From DATMBF01 sp035559595 (GTDB taxonomy: Bacteria; Bacteroidota; Ignavibacteria; UBA10030), in the NCBI GenBank assembly GCA_035559595.1, contig DATMBF010000008.1:1-64000 (forward strand): a stretch of 64,000 nucleotides of DNA. Reading direction: 5' to 3'. The notes under the pieces are model-generated. The model ran no database searches, was not told the origin of the DNA, and was given only the letters and a program-made list of their open reading frames with translations. The position numbers and the translations under genes are program-made. Positions 52,685-62,851 of this stretch are shown in pieces; position 1 is the first letter of the stretch; every line of letters begins with the position of its first letter.

Positions 52685-52965
52685 ACGCACCTTCTCTAAG
52701 GAGGATCGGGCTATCAAGAAGTTCAGCGGCGGTTCTCACTTCCCTGATGCAAAGATTGCACTATGGCCCGACGTCGCTATAAGCTTTTTGAAACCGAAGT
52801 GCCCTCTTCCTGACTTGTACGGTCTTTCGTTGCCGACTGAATGGTGACGATATAGCTTCTCAGACTGACCGCAAAGGCACCACAGGCAAACCCACATTGT
52901 TTTTGAGAACTTGAAGAAAAAGGCAGCCACGGCAGACTCCTCGGCAGGTCGTTCTCAGCCCCAAA
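52685..52965. other. 281-base spacer, no gene called
   Basis: This spacer lies between the convergent TPR and rhodanese genes. It has a perfect AAGGAGG (52698-52704) followed at normal distance by an ATC codon and 44 open codons to a stop at 52845, but no usual start codon. No convincing terminator or RNA was seen. Confidence 0.4.
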
Positions 52966-53343
52966 TCACTGGTTATCCTCCCGCACGACAGGCAGCTTCT
53001 CTGCATTCCATTTGATCATCCCGCCGGCGACGTTGAAGGCTTTGAATCCCCTTTGATTCAACAACGCCGCAGCACGCCCGCTCCTGTTGCCGGATCGGCA
53101 GATGGCGAGGATCGTTTTGCCTTTGTATTTCTCAAGCTCATCCAGCCGCGCAGCCAACTCTTGAACCGGAATTAAAACGGCATTCTCAACATGTCCCAAC
53201 TCGCCGTTCCACTCGGCAAGCGTCCGTACATCCAGCATCAGAACATCGCGCTTCTGCATTTGCTGAAATGCTTCCCGAACATCAATGGTGGGCACTGAAG
53301 GGTTTTGTAAGGTGATCATAAGAATGAGAGAAGAAAAAAGCAT
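52966..53343 (-). CDS. Rhodanese-like domain protein
   Basis: This 125-residue single rhodanese domain has the catalytic loop AICRSGNRSGRAA with Cys82, DVREAFQQMQKRDVLMLDVRTLAEWN and GHVENAVLIP. It moves sulfane sulfur or acts in sulfide/thiol metabolism. A short hydrophobic N-terminus (LFSSLILMITL) could be a weak export signal or anchor; starting at the internal Met (residue 9) would remove most of it. It precedes no obvious partner; the FmdB-like gene lies upstream on the same strand, 52 bases away. Confidence 0.85.
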   Translation of the reverse strand: MLFSSLILMITLQNPSVPTIDVREAFQQMQKRDVLMLDVRTLAEWNGELGHVENAVLIPVQELAARLDELEKYKGKTILAICRSGNRSGRAAALLNQRGFKAFNVAGGMIKWNAEKLPVVREDNQ

Positions 53344-53395
53344 ATCGTTACAAGGTCAACGTTCTAAGTTTCACGTTCAAAGTTGTCGCACGTCT

Positions 53396-53626
53396 CTAAT
53401 GCGTCCTGCACATTCCGCCACAGCATTCTCCACCGCTCATCTGCGAGCGACAGTTTTCATTCCCCTGGCTTATCATTGACCCGACAGCGGCCGGGATGGA
53501 CATCAGCTTACAAAAATCATTTGAATGACATGTGGGGCATGAAATATCTTCCCTCTGCTCACGGACTTTGTGGAACACATCATAGTGCGTGCCACAGGTA
53601 TTGCAGAGATAATCGTAGATAGGCAT
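53396..53626 (-). CDS. FmdB-family zinc-ribbon protein
   Basis: This 76-residue protein begins with the typical MPIYDYLCNTCG and has a second pair CPTCHS, forming a zinc ribbon. A Cys-rich tail (GGECCGGMC) follows. The family is proposed to regulate or assist metal or formamidase-related systems, but the role is not settled. ATG 53626 has AGGAGA upstream, so the longer frame from 53671 is not used. Aconitase lies upstream on the same strand and the rhodanese gene downstream; the sulfur and cluster theme is only suggestive. Confidence 0.88.
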   Translation of the reverse strand: MPIYDYLCNTCGTHYDVFHKVREQREDISCPTCHSNDFCKLMSIPAAVGSMISQGNENCRSQMSGGECCGGMCRTH

Positions 53627-53776
53627 ATGGACAGCTCTCCTGAATATCGTGTTGAAAAGGCAAATCCTCAATGCAGAGGCGTAGTGTTCGCAGAGAAACC
53701 GTAGTGGTTTCTGCCATCAATCCAGTTTGGCTTTGGCACTCTGCGCTGAGGCATTCTTTTTTTCACCAGCCTGTAC

Positions 53777-56566
53777 TTACGATTGTTTCAGCAACGATCT
53801 CAGAACAAATTGCAGAATCCCATCGTGTTTGTAATAGTCAACTTCATTCGGCGTGTCTAGTCGTGCCACCGCAGTAAACTTTTTCTCCGATCCATCGGCC
53901 GATCGTGCCGTTACCGTCAGCTTCTTGGCAGGAGTGATACCCTCGGCGATACCGGAAATCGCATATGTTTCGAATCCACTCAAGCCGAGCGACTTCGCAT
54001 TTTGTCCCGCCTCGAATTGTAACGGCAGCACACCCATGCCGATCAAGTTACTTCGGTGAATTCGTTCGTAGCTTTCTGCAATCACAGCCCGAACGCCAAG
54101 AAGTCGGGGACCTTTCGCAGCCCAGTCACGCGATGAGCCGGATCCGTATTCTTTGCCGGCGATGATGATGAGCGGAACACCTTCTGCTTTGTATTTCATC
54201 GCTGCATCGTAAATCCACATGGGCTCCTTGGAGGATGGGTGGATGGTCCAGCCGCCTTCGGTGCCGGGAGCAAGGAGATTGCGGAGGCGGATGTTGGCGA
54301 AGGTGCCTCGCATCATGACCTCATGGTTACCGCGCCGCGATCCGTACGAGTTGAAATCTTTTGGCTCCACTCCCTTTGCAATCAAATACTGGCCGGCCGG
54401 ACTCTTCGCCGAGATCGATCCTGCAGGCGAGATGTGATCGGTTGTTACTGAATCACCAAGCAAAGCGAGGACGCGAGCGCCCGTAATGTCTCTTAATGGA
54501 GCGGGATTCGGCGGCATATCCTCAAAATATGGGGCTGCTTTGATGTAGGTCGAGGATTCTTCCCATTCAAACAGGTCCCCCTTCGGGATCGGCAATTCTC
54601 GCCACTCTTTGTCTCCTTCAAAAACATTGGAGTATTGCCTGCGAAACATCTCCGATCGTACCGCCTTCCTCACGGTCTCAGCCACTTCTTCCGGCGAGGG
54701 CCAGATGTCTTTGAGGTACACAGGCTTTTGGTTTCCGTCAAAACCCAGTGGTTCAGTTTGGAGATTGATGTCCATGGTTCCTGCGAGGGCATACGCGACG
54801 ACGAGCGGGGGAGAGGCGAGGTAATTCGCTCGGACGTGCGAATTGATCCGTCCTTCAAAATTTCGGTTGCCAGAGAGCACGGCAGCAGCAACGAGGTCGT
54901 TCTCCTCAATCGCCTTGGCAATTGGCTCAGGCAAAGGGCCGCTGTTTCCAATGCACGTCGTGCAACCGTAACCCACGAGATGGAAGCCAAGTTGTTCGAG
55001 GGGTTTCATGAGTCCGGCTTCTTGCAGGTAGTCCGTTACAACCTTCGATCCGGGCGCGAGGCTTGTCTTCACCCAGGGTTTCGTTTGCAGCCCGCGCTCA
55101 ACAGCTTTCTTTGCAAGGAGTCCCGCCGCCACCATCACGGACGGATTCGAAGTATTTGTACAGCTTGTGATTGCAGAAATCACTACACTTCCATGCCCCA
55201 GCTTGAACTGTGTCCCATTTTTTCTCACATCGACCGACTTGAGAAGGTCTTTCAAATGATCCGGCAGCTTCACATGTTTGTTCGCGGTGTCGGTGTTTCC
55301 TCCCTCTTCGATCCAGAGTTGGACCTCTTCGGGCGCAATGGTGGCACCCTTCCCGCGATACGTATCGACCAGGCTGTTTCTGAAGGAGCGCCGCGCAAGC
55401 GAAAGCGGTACTCGATCTTGCGGCCGCTTTGGTCCTGCAAGGCTCGGTTCCACGCTGGAAAGATTAAGCTCAATGGTATCTGAATACTCTGGCTCCGGAC
55501 TACTTTCGCTGTGGAAGAGTCCTTGTTCTTTGCAATACGATTCTACCAGCGAAATCAGCTCATCACTTCTTCCTGTGAATCTCAAGTATTTCAACGTTTC
55601 TGCATCAACCGGAAAGTATCCTACCGTGGCGCCGTATTCTGGAGCCATGTTGCCAATTGTGGCCCGATCTGCAAGCGAAAGGGAGGAGAGTCCGGGTCCG
55701 AAGAACTCTACAAATTTTCCAACCACCCCCTTCTTCCTCAGCATCTGTGTGACCGTAAGGACCAAATCTGTTGCCGTCGCCCCCGGTGGAAGCTTTCCGT
55801 GAAGCCGGAAACCAACGACTTCGGGGATGAGCATTGAGATGGGTTGACCCAGCATAGCGGCCTCTGCTTCAATACCTCCAACTCCCCACCCCAACACGCC
55901 GAGTCCGTTAATCATTGGAGTATGCGAATCTGTTCCGACGAGCGTGTCCGGATACGCGAATGTTTCACCGTTGATATCGCTGCTGAACACAACGTTAGCC
56001 AAATACTCGAGATTAACCTGGTGGACTATGCCGGTGTTCGGTGGAACAACGCGGAAGTTCTTGAATGCCTGCTGTCCCCAACGCAGGAAAGCGTAGCGTT
56101 CTCGATTTCGTTCGAATTCCTTCCGGGCGTTCACCACGAAAGCATTTGGGGTTCCGAATTCATCAACTTGGATGGAGTGATCGATCACGAGGTCGACCGG
56201 TTGGAGAGGATTGATGCGCTTTGCGTCACCCCTCATTTTCACCACAGCATCTCTCATCACTGCAAGATCCACAACACAAGGGACGCCGGTAAAATCCTGC
56301 AAGAGCACCCGGGCAGGCATGAAGGCAATTTCTTTTTCCGATTGAACCTTGGGATTCCATCGGATAAGCGCATCGATGTCATTTTTGCTCACCACGCGAC
56401 CGTCCTCCTGACGCAGGAGGTTTTCGAGCAGGATCTTGAGAGAGATGGGTAATTTCGCTAAACTTTGTCCTGTAGACTGTTCCAATTTGCGAAGGGAAAG
56501 ATAGGAGTAATTCTTTGAACCGACCTTAAGGGTTGATTTGATGTTGTAGCTATCTAACAGTGTCAT
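53777..56566 (-). CDS. acnA: Aconitate hydratase AcnA type
   Basis: This 929-residue 4Fe-4S enzyme interconverts citrate and isocitrate in the TCA cycle. Cluster cysteines lie in ISAITSCTNTSNPSVMV and YGCTTCIGNSGPLP. DSHTPMINGLGVLGWGVGGIEAEAAMLGQP and the swivel-domain GDSVTTDHISPAGSI, SYGSRRGNHEVMMRGTF and GKEYGSGSSRDWAAKG are all present. The arrangement (domains 1-3 then 4) and length are of the AcnA/IRP type, as opposed to AcnB. Beta-rich N-terminus SYNIKSTLKVGSKNYSYLSL is standard. It is divergent from the giant kinase gene. Confidence 0.97.
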   Translation of the reverse strand: MTLLDSYNIKSTLKVGSKNYSYLSLRKLEQSTGQSLAKLPISLKILLENLLRQEDGRVVSKNDIDALIRWNPKVQSEKEIAFMPARVLLQDFTGVPCVVDLAVMRDAVVKMRGDAKRINPLQPVDLVIDHSIQVDEFGTPNAFVVNARKEFERNRERYAFLRWGQQAFKNFRVVPPNTGIVHQVNLEYLANVVFSSDINGETFAYPDTLVGTDSHTPMINGLGVLGWGVGGIEAEAAMLGQPISMLIPEVVGFRLHGKLPPGATATDLVLTVTQMLRKKGVVGKFVEFFGPGLSSLSLADRATIGNMAPEYGATVGYFPVDAETLKYLRFTGRSDELISLVESYCKEQGLFHSESSPEPEYSDTIELNLSSVEPSLAGPKRPQDRVPLSLARRSFRNSLVDTYRGKGATIAPEEVQLWIEEGGNTDTANKHVKLPDHLKDLLKSVDVRKNGTQFKLGHGSVVISAITSCTNTSNPSVMVAAGLLAKKAVERGLQTKPWVKTSLAPGSKVVTDYLQEAGLMKPLEQLGFHLVGYGCTTCIGNSGPLPEPIAKAIEENDLVAAAVLSGNRNFEGRINSHVRANYLASPPLVVAYALAGTMDINLQTEPLGFDGNQKPVYLKDIWPSPEEVAETVRKAVRSEMFRRQYSNVFEGDKEWRELPIPKGDLFEWEESSTYIKAAPYFEDMPPNPAPLRDITGARVLALLGDSVTTDHISPAGSISAKSPAGQYLIAKGVEPKDFNSYGSRRGNHEVMMRGTFANIRLRNLLAPGTEGGWTIHPSSKEPMWIYDAAMKYKAEGVPLIIIAGKEYGSGSSRDWAAKGPRLLGVRAVIAESYERIHRSNLIGMGVLPLQFEAGQNAKSLGLSGFETYAISGIAEGITPAKKLTVTARSADGSEKKFTAVARLDTPNEVDYYKHDGILQFVLRSLLKQS

Positions 56567-56728
56567 GGGTACCTCGGTATGGTGAAGTCCTGTGGTGGGT
56601 CAATATAAGAAAAAGTCGGAAGAGAACCACGACCGCTTTTGAACAGAAGGGGCCCATATTTTTCTTTTTCTTTACGATTTTCTAACTATATTTATGCCTC
56701 AACGGGGCCTAAGCGATAACAATGAACC

Positions 56729-59700
56729 GTGGCTCGATCAAAAAAAACAAAGTTCCCCCCACCCTCTGATACCATTCTGGCTTCCCGTGAGCTGAAGCTG
56801 ATCGAAGAGCTCGCGCGGGAGATGCTTTCCCAACAAAAAGTGCACGCGGTCATGCAGCGATTGGCCGACGAGCTTGTGCATTCGTTTGGGTTCAAGAGCG
56901 CTCTTGTGACCCGGTTTGATCGAGAAAAAGAGGGCTTTACCGTTCTCGGAATCTCCCCTCGACGCAAGGTCATCCAGCTTGCCTCAAAGATCCTCAAAGT
57001 TCAACTCAGCAATTATCTCTTTCCATTTGCGCCGGATCGCTCGCGACTTCATCGGGAGCTGAGCGAAGGAAAGCGATGGATTGGGACTGATTTTGCAGAA
57101 GTTCTCAAACCCGTCTTTCCACCTGCCGTTGCCCGTCTGATTCAAAAACTTGTGGGAACGAAAGGCATTTTCAACTCTCCCCTCATGGCCGGCGGGCAAA
57201 TGGTCGGATCGATTATCGTCGGCACAACGGAAAAGAAGTTTTCAGAATCAGAGATTAACCTCCTGACAGCGGTAACTCAACACGCTGCCCTCGCCGTGCA
57301 ACAAATCATCCTCATCGCCGAGAACCGCAGACTTGCAGAACGCTACCGGCTTTTAGAGGAGGTCGATCGGGATATTCTCTCACAGAAAGATCAGACGAGA
57401 GTACTTCGCATGATCGTCCAAAATGTCCATCGCGTCGTTCCATGCGAAATGGCGGGGATCTATTTGTTTGATCCGAAAGACCAGCTCCTTACTCCGAGTG
57501 TATTTTCCCGGGAAACCACGTTCAGCAAAAACGTGCGAACGATGACAGTGCCTCTGGGCAAAGGAGTTATTGGCTCAATTGCGGAAAAGGCTCTTGCAGA
57601 AGTTATAAATGACGCGCATCGCGACCCTCGCTCGATTTATCCGCCAAAGGCGCGACCCGAACGGGAGCACCTCATTGTTGTTCCCTTGCGGGCAAAGGGG
57701 AAGCTCCTGGGCGTGTTGGCAATTGCTCGTTTCACCAATGAACGCTTCGGGAAAGCAGATCTGGAAATTGCGCAAAGCCTCGCTGAGAAATCGGCATTGG
57801 CTATCGAAAATGCTCTGCTTCTCAACGAAGAGAAAGAACGTGAGCGAGAGTTGCAGGCTCTCCAGCTGAGCAGTAACACGATCGGACAGAGTTTGGATCT
57901 GGACACGGTTCTTTCGATGATCGTTCGGGAAGCGATAAGGCTCACGCCCGCCGCCGAGCGGGGGAGCATTTTCTTGATCGACGAAATGAGCCGCGAGTTG
58001 TACATCGGCAAGACCTTTGGCTACGGCGATGAGATCGATAAACATGTTCGGTTACGATGGGGAAGAGGGTTAGCCGGATACGTTGCCAGGGTAAAGAAAG
58101 GCACTATTGTCGATGATGCAGTGCACAGTCCGTTGATGGTTGATTTTGGAATCGATACGCCGGTGGTGAGCTTGCGATCGGTGATAGCCGTGCCATTGTT
58201 GTTGAAGGGTCGGGCGATCGGCGTTCTCTCGCTGGATAATCTTAGTCGCACCAAAGCATTCACACAAAAAGATCTGTCGAAGCTCGAGCTCTTTGCCCTG
58301 AGTGCTTCCCTCGCGATCACCAATGCAAAGCTGCACGAAACGGCACAACGAGAGGTGAAGAAGATTCAACTTCTCAACGACATTAAGTCGCTCGTTCGTC
58401 AGGGAGAGAGTCCGCAGAAAGTTCTCACCGCTGTTGTCCAGATGATTGCCGACGCGTTTGGCTATCACCATGTGAGTATTCTCTTGCACCACGCCGACCG
58501 CGCCGTGTTGCAGTTGGCGGCGATTCATGGTCAATATGCCAAGGAGATTCCGGAAGACTATGAACAACCGACGGATGTTGGTCTCTTAGGCTGGGTGGCT
58601 CGAAACAAGAAATACCGCCTTGCCCAGGATGTCTCGAAAGATTCTTACTACGTCAAGCGTTTCACAATGCCAACGCAGTCAGAGTTGTGCGTTCCCATCC
58701 TGAAGGCTCACCACGAACTGCTTGGTGTGTTGAACATTGAAAGCGACAAGCTCTACGGATTCTCGGAGACGGATGTTCAGACAATGCAGGCCGTGGCCTC
58801 GGAGATTGCCGGTGTATTTGAAGAGACACGTTTACTTGATGCTCTTGCTCGCTCAGAGAAGAAATATCGCACGTTGGTCGAGTATGCTAATGATGCGGTC
58901 GTACTCCTGAATACACAAGGGATGTTCGAGTTCGTTAACCGCCGATTCGTCGCTACCACCGGTTACTCAGCCGCTGAGGTCGTGGGAAAAAGGTTTGAGA
59001 TGATCCTTGCGATGGAAGATATTGGCCGCGTCCGCCAGTGGTTCAGCGACAGCTTGAGCGGAGAGGCGAATTCTTCCCGAATGCGATTCACGATTCTTCG
59101 GAAGGATGGCGGGAGGAGGCTTATCGACTATAACGGGCGACTTCTGCGCGAAGGGAGAGCGATTAAAGGTATCCTCGGTATTGCCCGTGACATCACGGAA
59201 CAGGTTGAACTGGAACGGAAACTCCGCGAGACCGAAAGCCGGTATGCGACGTTCATCCAGAATACGAGTGAAGGAATTTGGCGCGTGGAGTTCCAACCGC
59301 CGATCGACATTAACCAACCGGAGGATGAGATTGTCCGACAGTACAATGAGCGGGCCCATCTCGTGGAAATGAATCGCGCAACGTATGAGATGTATGGATT
59401 CAACAGCGCCGATCAGTTGATGGGCAGAAGCCGCCGACACCTCATTATGGACTGGGAAAAGCATGATGAGGGTGTGCGTCGGTTCATCCGGCAGGGATAT
59501 CGGATTTCAAACTGGGAGTCTATCGAGCGTGATATCCGAGGAGAGGCGAAGCATTTCTTGAATTCCTACTTAGGCGAGGTCGTTGATGGAAAACTGGTCG
59601 GCATGTGGGGGGCGCAGACCGATATTACCGAGCTCAAGCGGATCGAGCGAGCTCTGTTTGAGTCCGAAAAGAAGTACCGCACGCTTTTTGAGCGATCGCG

Positions 59701-62700
59701 AGACGCCATCTTCATCAGCACACCTGAAGGGAAGCTCGTTGACATCAATGAGGCGGGCGTGGAGTTATTCGGATACGCCTCTAAGGAAGAGATTCTTAAA
59801 GTCGAGATTGCGCGGGATCTCTATGTCAATGCTGCCGACCGCGAGGTAATCAGAAGCCGCATTGAGCAAGAAGGGTATATCAAAGACTTTGAGCTGAGAT
59901 TGAAAAAGAAGTCTGGTGAGCCGATCGTCGTTCTCGAAACAGGTATTACCTTACGGGCGCCAGACGGAACCGTCATCGGGTATCAGGGGATTCTCCGCGA
60001 TATTACCAAACAGAAAAAAGCACAGGAAGAGATCGCCGCCTGGCGACAGCGATATGATCTCATCGTTGCATCCTCCGGTCAGATGGCATACGAGTATGAT
60101 GTGCGCACCGGAGCCATTCTGTGGAGCGGCAGTGTAAAGGATGTTTTGGGCTACTCAGTCGAAGAAATGCGAGGTGGAATCAACCAGTGGGCTCAACTGG
60201 TCCATCCCGACGACCGTGATGAAGTCGTGCGGCTTCTTGAAAAGGCAGAGCGATCTCTCTTACCATACGACGTAGAGTATCGGTTCAGGAAGAAAGACGG
60301 AAGCTACATCTGGATGCATGACCGAGGTTTCTTCATTCCGGGTGCCGGGGGTAAGGCAGAGAAGATGCTGGGGATGATGCAGGATGTTGACGAACAACGA
60401 AAGCTCGAGGAACGGGTCAGAAGCTCAGAGCTGAAGCATCGGCTTCTCTTCGAACATGCGAACGACGCCGTGGTGCTCATGAAGGGAGACGTCCTCATTG
60501 ACTGCAATCCCAAGGCCTTGGAAATGTTTGACTGTTCACGGAATGAGCTTCTCGGTCAGACTTTCTACACCTTCTCGCCACCGTATCAGGTTAGTGGAGC
60601 GGAATCGAAGGTATTGGCGGAGAAGTACATCAAGGCCGTTCTTGCCGGAGTGCCGCAACAGTTCGCGTGGCGACATATCCGACGCGACGGGACACACTTT
60701 GAGGCAGAGATTCGACTCAACAAAATGGAGCTTCAGGGTGAACAGCTCATTCAGGCGCAAATCCGTGATATTACAGGTCAGTTGCTTGCGCAGGAGGAAT
60801 TAGCCCGCTCAGAAGAGAACTACCGGAGACTTATTCACGAAGCTGGAGAGGCAATTCTGGTTTCCGATAAAGATGGGAACTTCGTCGAAGCGAATGAAAA
60901 AGCCTGCACGCTCCTCGGCTACACGCGCGATGAGTTGATGATCCTCAATGCAGCAGATCTTCTTGATCCTCCCAAGGAAGAAGCGATGAAGCGGTATCGA
61001 GGACTGTATCAACGGTTGCTGGGAGAGGGAACAGTGCTTGTTTCGGATGAGCAGATGCGGAGAAAGGACGGAACGCGATTCCCGTATGAAATGAGCGCCG
61101 TTCTCCTTGGCAACGGACTTCTCCAGTCCATCGTCCGCGACATCACAGAGAAGAAACGAGCCGCAGAAGAACTGAATCATATCTACACGGTGGCATCGAC
61201 CTCGCATGGGACCGAATTGTTTGAGAATGCCGTCCGGGCAATCGCGCAACTTATCGGGATGAATTTTGTAGGCATCGGCGAGCTCAACGAGGCAGCAAAC
61301 ACTGTCACCATCCATGTTCTCTTCGAGAAAGAGACTTTGCAGCGTGGTGGCGTGGTTCCTCTAGCCGGCACGCCATGCGAAGACATCGTCAATCGAAAAA
61401 CGATCTGCGAATTTGAATCCGGTGTCTCCAAACTGTTTCCCAACGACACACGTCTGACGGAGAAGTCGATCGAATCATTCCTTGGAGTTCCCCTCTTCGA
61501 TAGCAACAAGAAGGTCGTCGGGATGATTTCTGTGTACGACGAGCATCCGCACAAGTTCACCGATCATGAAAAGAAGCTCGTCGGTGTTATCGCGCAGCGT
61601 ATTTCGTCCGAGCTTGAGATGATGCGCCAGCGCCAGCGAGAGGAGCAGCTCTCGGCACAACTCATTCAATCGCAGAAGATGGAGAGCCTTGGCACCCTCG
61701 CCGGCGGTATTGCTCATGACTTCAACAATATTCTGGCAGCTATTCTTGGGTATGCATCATTGATGCGTAAGCATCTCCCGACCGAGCATCAGGCGTGGCG
61801 TCATCTGGAGGCGATTGAGAAATCTGCACAGCGAGCCGCAGCGTTGGCGAAGCAGCTGTTGAGCTTTGCTCACAATGCCCCATCCGAGGTGAGGCCCACA
61901 AATCTCAATGAAACCGTCAAAGAGACTGTGGACATTCTGACAAGTTCTTTTCCCAAAAGTATTACCATCACGCGTCTCCTCGATCCAAATCTGCCAGAGA
62001 TTCTGGCTGACCCGAATCAGATAGCCCAGGTCATCATGAATCTCTGTATCAACGCGCGTGACGCCGTGCTCGATCGGAAGGATACAAAGGCCACAGGGGA
62101 GATCACCATCAGTACGACAACGATTCATGCGGGCAAAGGGTTTATCGAAACACATCTGTCCGCACATCCCGGAAACTACGTTTGCCTTGCGGTCGGCGAT
62201 ACAGGGATCGGCATGCCGCGTGATGTTCAGCAACGGATTTTCGAGCCCTTCTACACGACAAAGGAAAAAGGAAGGGGAACGGGACTCGGTCTCTCGCTTG
62301 TTTATGGAATCGTTCGAAATCACAACGGCTTTGTCGATGTCTATAGCGAAGTTGGTAAAGGGACAACTTTTAAGGTATATTTCCCTGTTGCAAGGCGGGA
62401 ACGAATTTCGGAGGAACCCACTGTGTCCGAAGGAGAGGTAAAACGGGGATCAGGCGAGACAATTCTTGTGGTCGATGATGAAGCGATCCTGCGCGAACTC
62501 GTATCGGAGATTCTGTTCGAACATGGTTATGTCGTCTTGCCGGCAGCCAATGGAAAAGAGGCCGTGGAGATCTTTCAGCGCGAGCGGGAGAAGATCAAGC
62601 TCGTTCTCCTCGATATGATCATGCCGGAAATGGACGGGCCGACGACATTTGCGCAACTCGCACAGATCGATCCGAACGTGCGCGTCCTAATCTCAAGCGG

Positions 62701-62851
62701 CTTCTCGCAGGATTCCTCCGTGCAGGGGATTCTGAACCAGGGAGCATGCGGATTCGTGGCAAAACCGTATCGGTCTGACGACCTTCTCCAAACCGTTGCC
62801 TCTGTGCTTGCGGGAAGCGATGGCCTGAACGAGAAAAACGCCAGCTCATGA
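56729..62851 (+). CDS. Giant soluble hybrid histidine kinase, five GAF and six PAS domains
   Basis: This 2040-residue signalling protein has no membrane segment. Approximate order: GAF 25-200, GAF 206-367, GAF 375-540, GAF 546-704; PAS 709-830, 835-975, 978-1098, 1105-1230, 1232-1350, 1361-1480; GAF 1482-1637. A HisKA domain follows with phospho-acceptor His1663 in LAGGIAHDFNNILAAILGY. The HATPase has N-box NLCINARDA, VGDTGIGM and GRGTGLGLSLVYGIV. A C-terminal REC domain has phospho-site Asp1962 in LLDMIMPEMDG and VDDE at its start. The output may pass to an unlinked histidine phosphotransferase or regulator. The start is GTG 56729. Its stop overlaps a MoaC-MogA gene by 4 bases. Confidence 0.9.
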   Translation: MARSKKTKFPPPSDTILASRELKLIEELAREMLSQQKVHAVMQRLADELVHSFGFKSALVTRFDREKEGFTVLGISPRRKVIQLASKILKVQLSNYLFPFAPDRSRLHRELSEGKRWIGTDFAEVLKPVFPPAVARLIQKLVGTKGIFNSPLMAGGQMVGSIIVGTTEKKFSESEINLLTAVTQHAALAVQQIILIAENRRLAERYRLLEEVDRDILSQKDQTRVLRMIVQNVHRVVPCEMAGIYLFDPKDQLLTPSVFSRETTFSKNVRTMTVPLGKGVIGSIAEKALAEVINDAHRDPRSIYPPKARPEREHLIVVPLRAKGKLLGVLAIARFTNERFGKADLEIAQSLAEKSALAIENALLLNEEKERERELQALQLSSNTIGQSLDLDTVLSMIVREAIRLTPAAERGSIFLIDEMSRELYIGKTFGYGDEIDKHVRLRWGRGLAGYVARVKKGTIVDDAVHSPLMVDFGIDTPVVSLRSVIAVPLLLKGRAIGVLSLDNLSRTKAFTQKDLSKLELFALSASLAITNAKLHETAQREVKKIQLLNDIKSLVRQGESPQKVLTAVVQMIADAFGYHHVSILLHHADRAVLQLAAIHGQYAKEIPEDYEQPTDVGLLGWVARNKKYRLAQDVSKDSYYVKRFTMPTQSELCVPILKAHHELLGVLNIESDKLYGFSETDVQTMQAVASEIAGVFEETRLLDALARSEKKYRTLVEYANDAVVLLNTQGMFEFVNRRFVATTGYSAAEVVGKRFEMILAMEDIGRVRQWFSDSLSGEANSSRMRFTILRKDGGRRLIDYNGRLLREGRAIKGILGIARDITEQVELERKLRETESRYATFIQNTSEGIWRVEFQPPIDINQPEDEIVRQYNERAHLVEMNRATYEMYGFNSADQLMGRSRRHLIMDWEKHDEGVRRFIRQGYRISNWESIERDIRGEAKHFLNSYLGEVVDGKLVGMWGAQTDITELKRIERALFESEKKYRTLFERSRDAIFISTPEGKLVDINEAGVELFGYASKEEILKVEIARDLYVNAADREVIRSRIEQEGYIKDFELRLKKKSGEPIVVLETGITLRAPDGTVIGYQGILRDITKQKKAQEEIAAWRQRYDLIVASSGQMAYEYDVRTGAILWSGSVKDVLGYSVEEMRGGINQWAQLVHPDDRDEVVRLLEKAERSLLPYDVEYRFRKKDGSYIWMHDRGFFIPGAGGKAEKMLGMMQDVDEQRKLEERVRSSELKHRLLFEHANDAVVLMKGDVLIDCNPKALEMFDCSRNELLGQTFYTFSPPYQVSGAESKVLAEKYIKAVLAGVPQQFAWRHIRRDGTHFEAEIRLNKMELQGEQLIQAQIRDITGQLLAQEELARSEENYRRLIHEAGEAILVSDKDGNFVEANEKACTLLGYTRDELMILNAADLLDPPKEEAMKRYRGLYQRLLGEGTVLVSDEQMRRKDGTRFPYEMSAVLLGNGLLQSIVRDITEKKRAAEELNHIYTVASTSHGTELFENAVRAIAQLIGMNFVGIGELNEAANTVTIHVLFEKETLQRGGVVPLAGTPCEDIVNRKTICEFESGVSKLFPNDTRLTEKSIESFLGVPLFDSNKKVVGMISVYDEHPHKFTDHEKKLVGVIAQRISSELEMMRQRQREEQLSAQLIQSQKMESLGTLAGGIAHDFNNILAAILGYASLMRKHLPTEHQAWRHLEAIEKSAQRAAALAKQLLSFAHNAPSEVRPTNLNETVKETVDILTSSFPKSITITRLLDPNLPEILADPNQIAQVIMNLCINARDAVLDRKDTKATGEITISTTTIHAGKGFIETHLSAHPGNYVCLAVGDTGIGMPRDVQQRIFEPFYTTKEKGRGTGLGLSLVYGIVRNHNGFVDVYSEVGKGTTFKVYFPVARRERISEEPTVSEGEVKRGSGETILVVDDEAILRELVSEILFEHGYVVLPAANGKEAVEIFQREREKIKLVLLDMIMPEMDGPTTFAQLAQIDPNVRVLISSGFSQDSSVQGILNQGACGFVAKPYRSDDLLQTVASVLAGSDGLNEKNASS

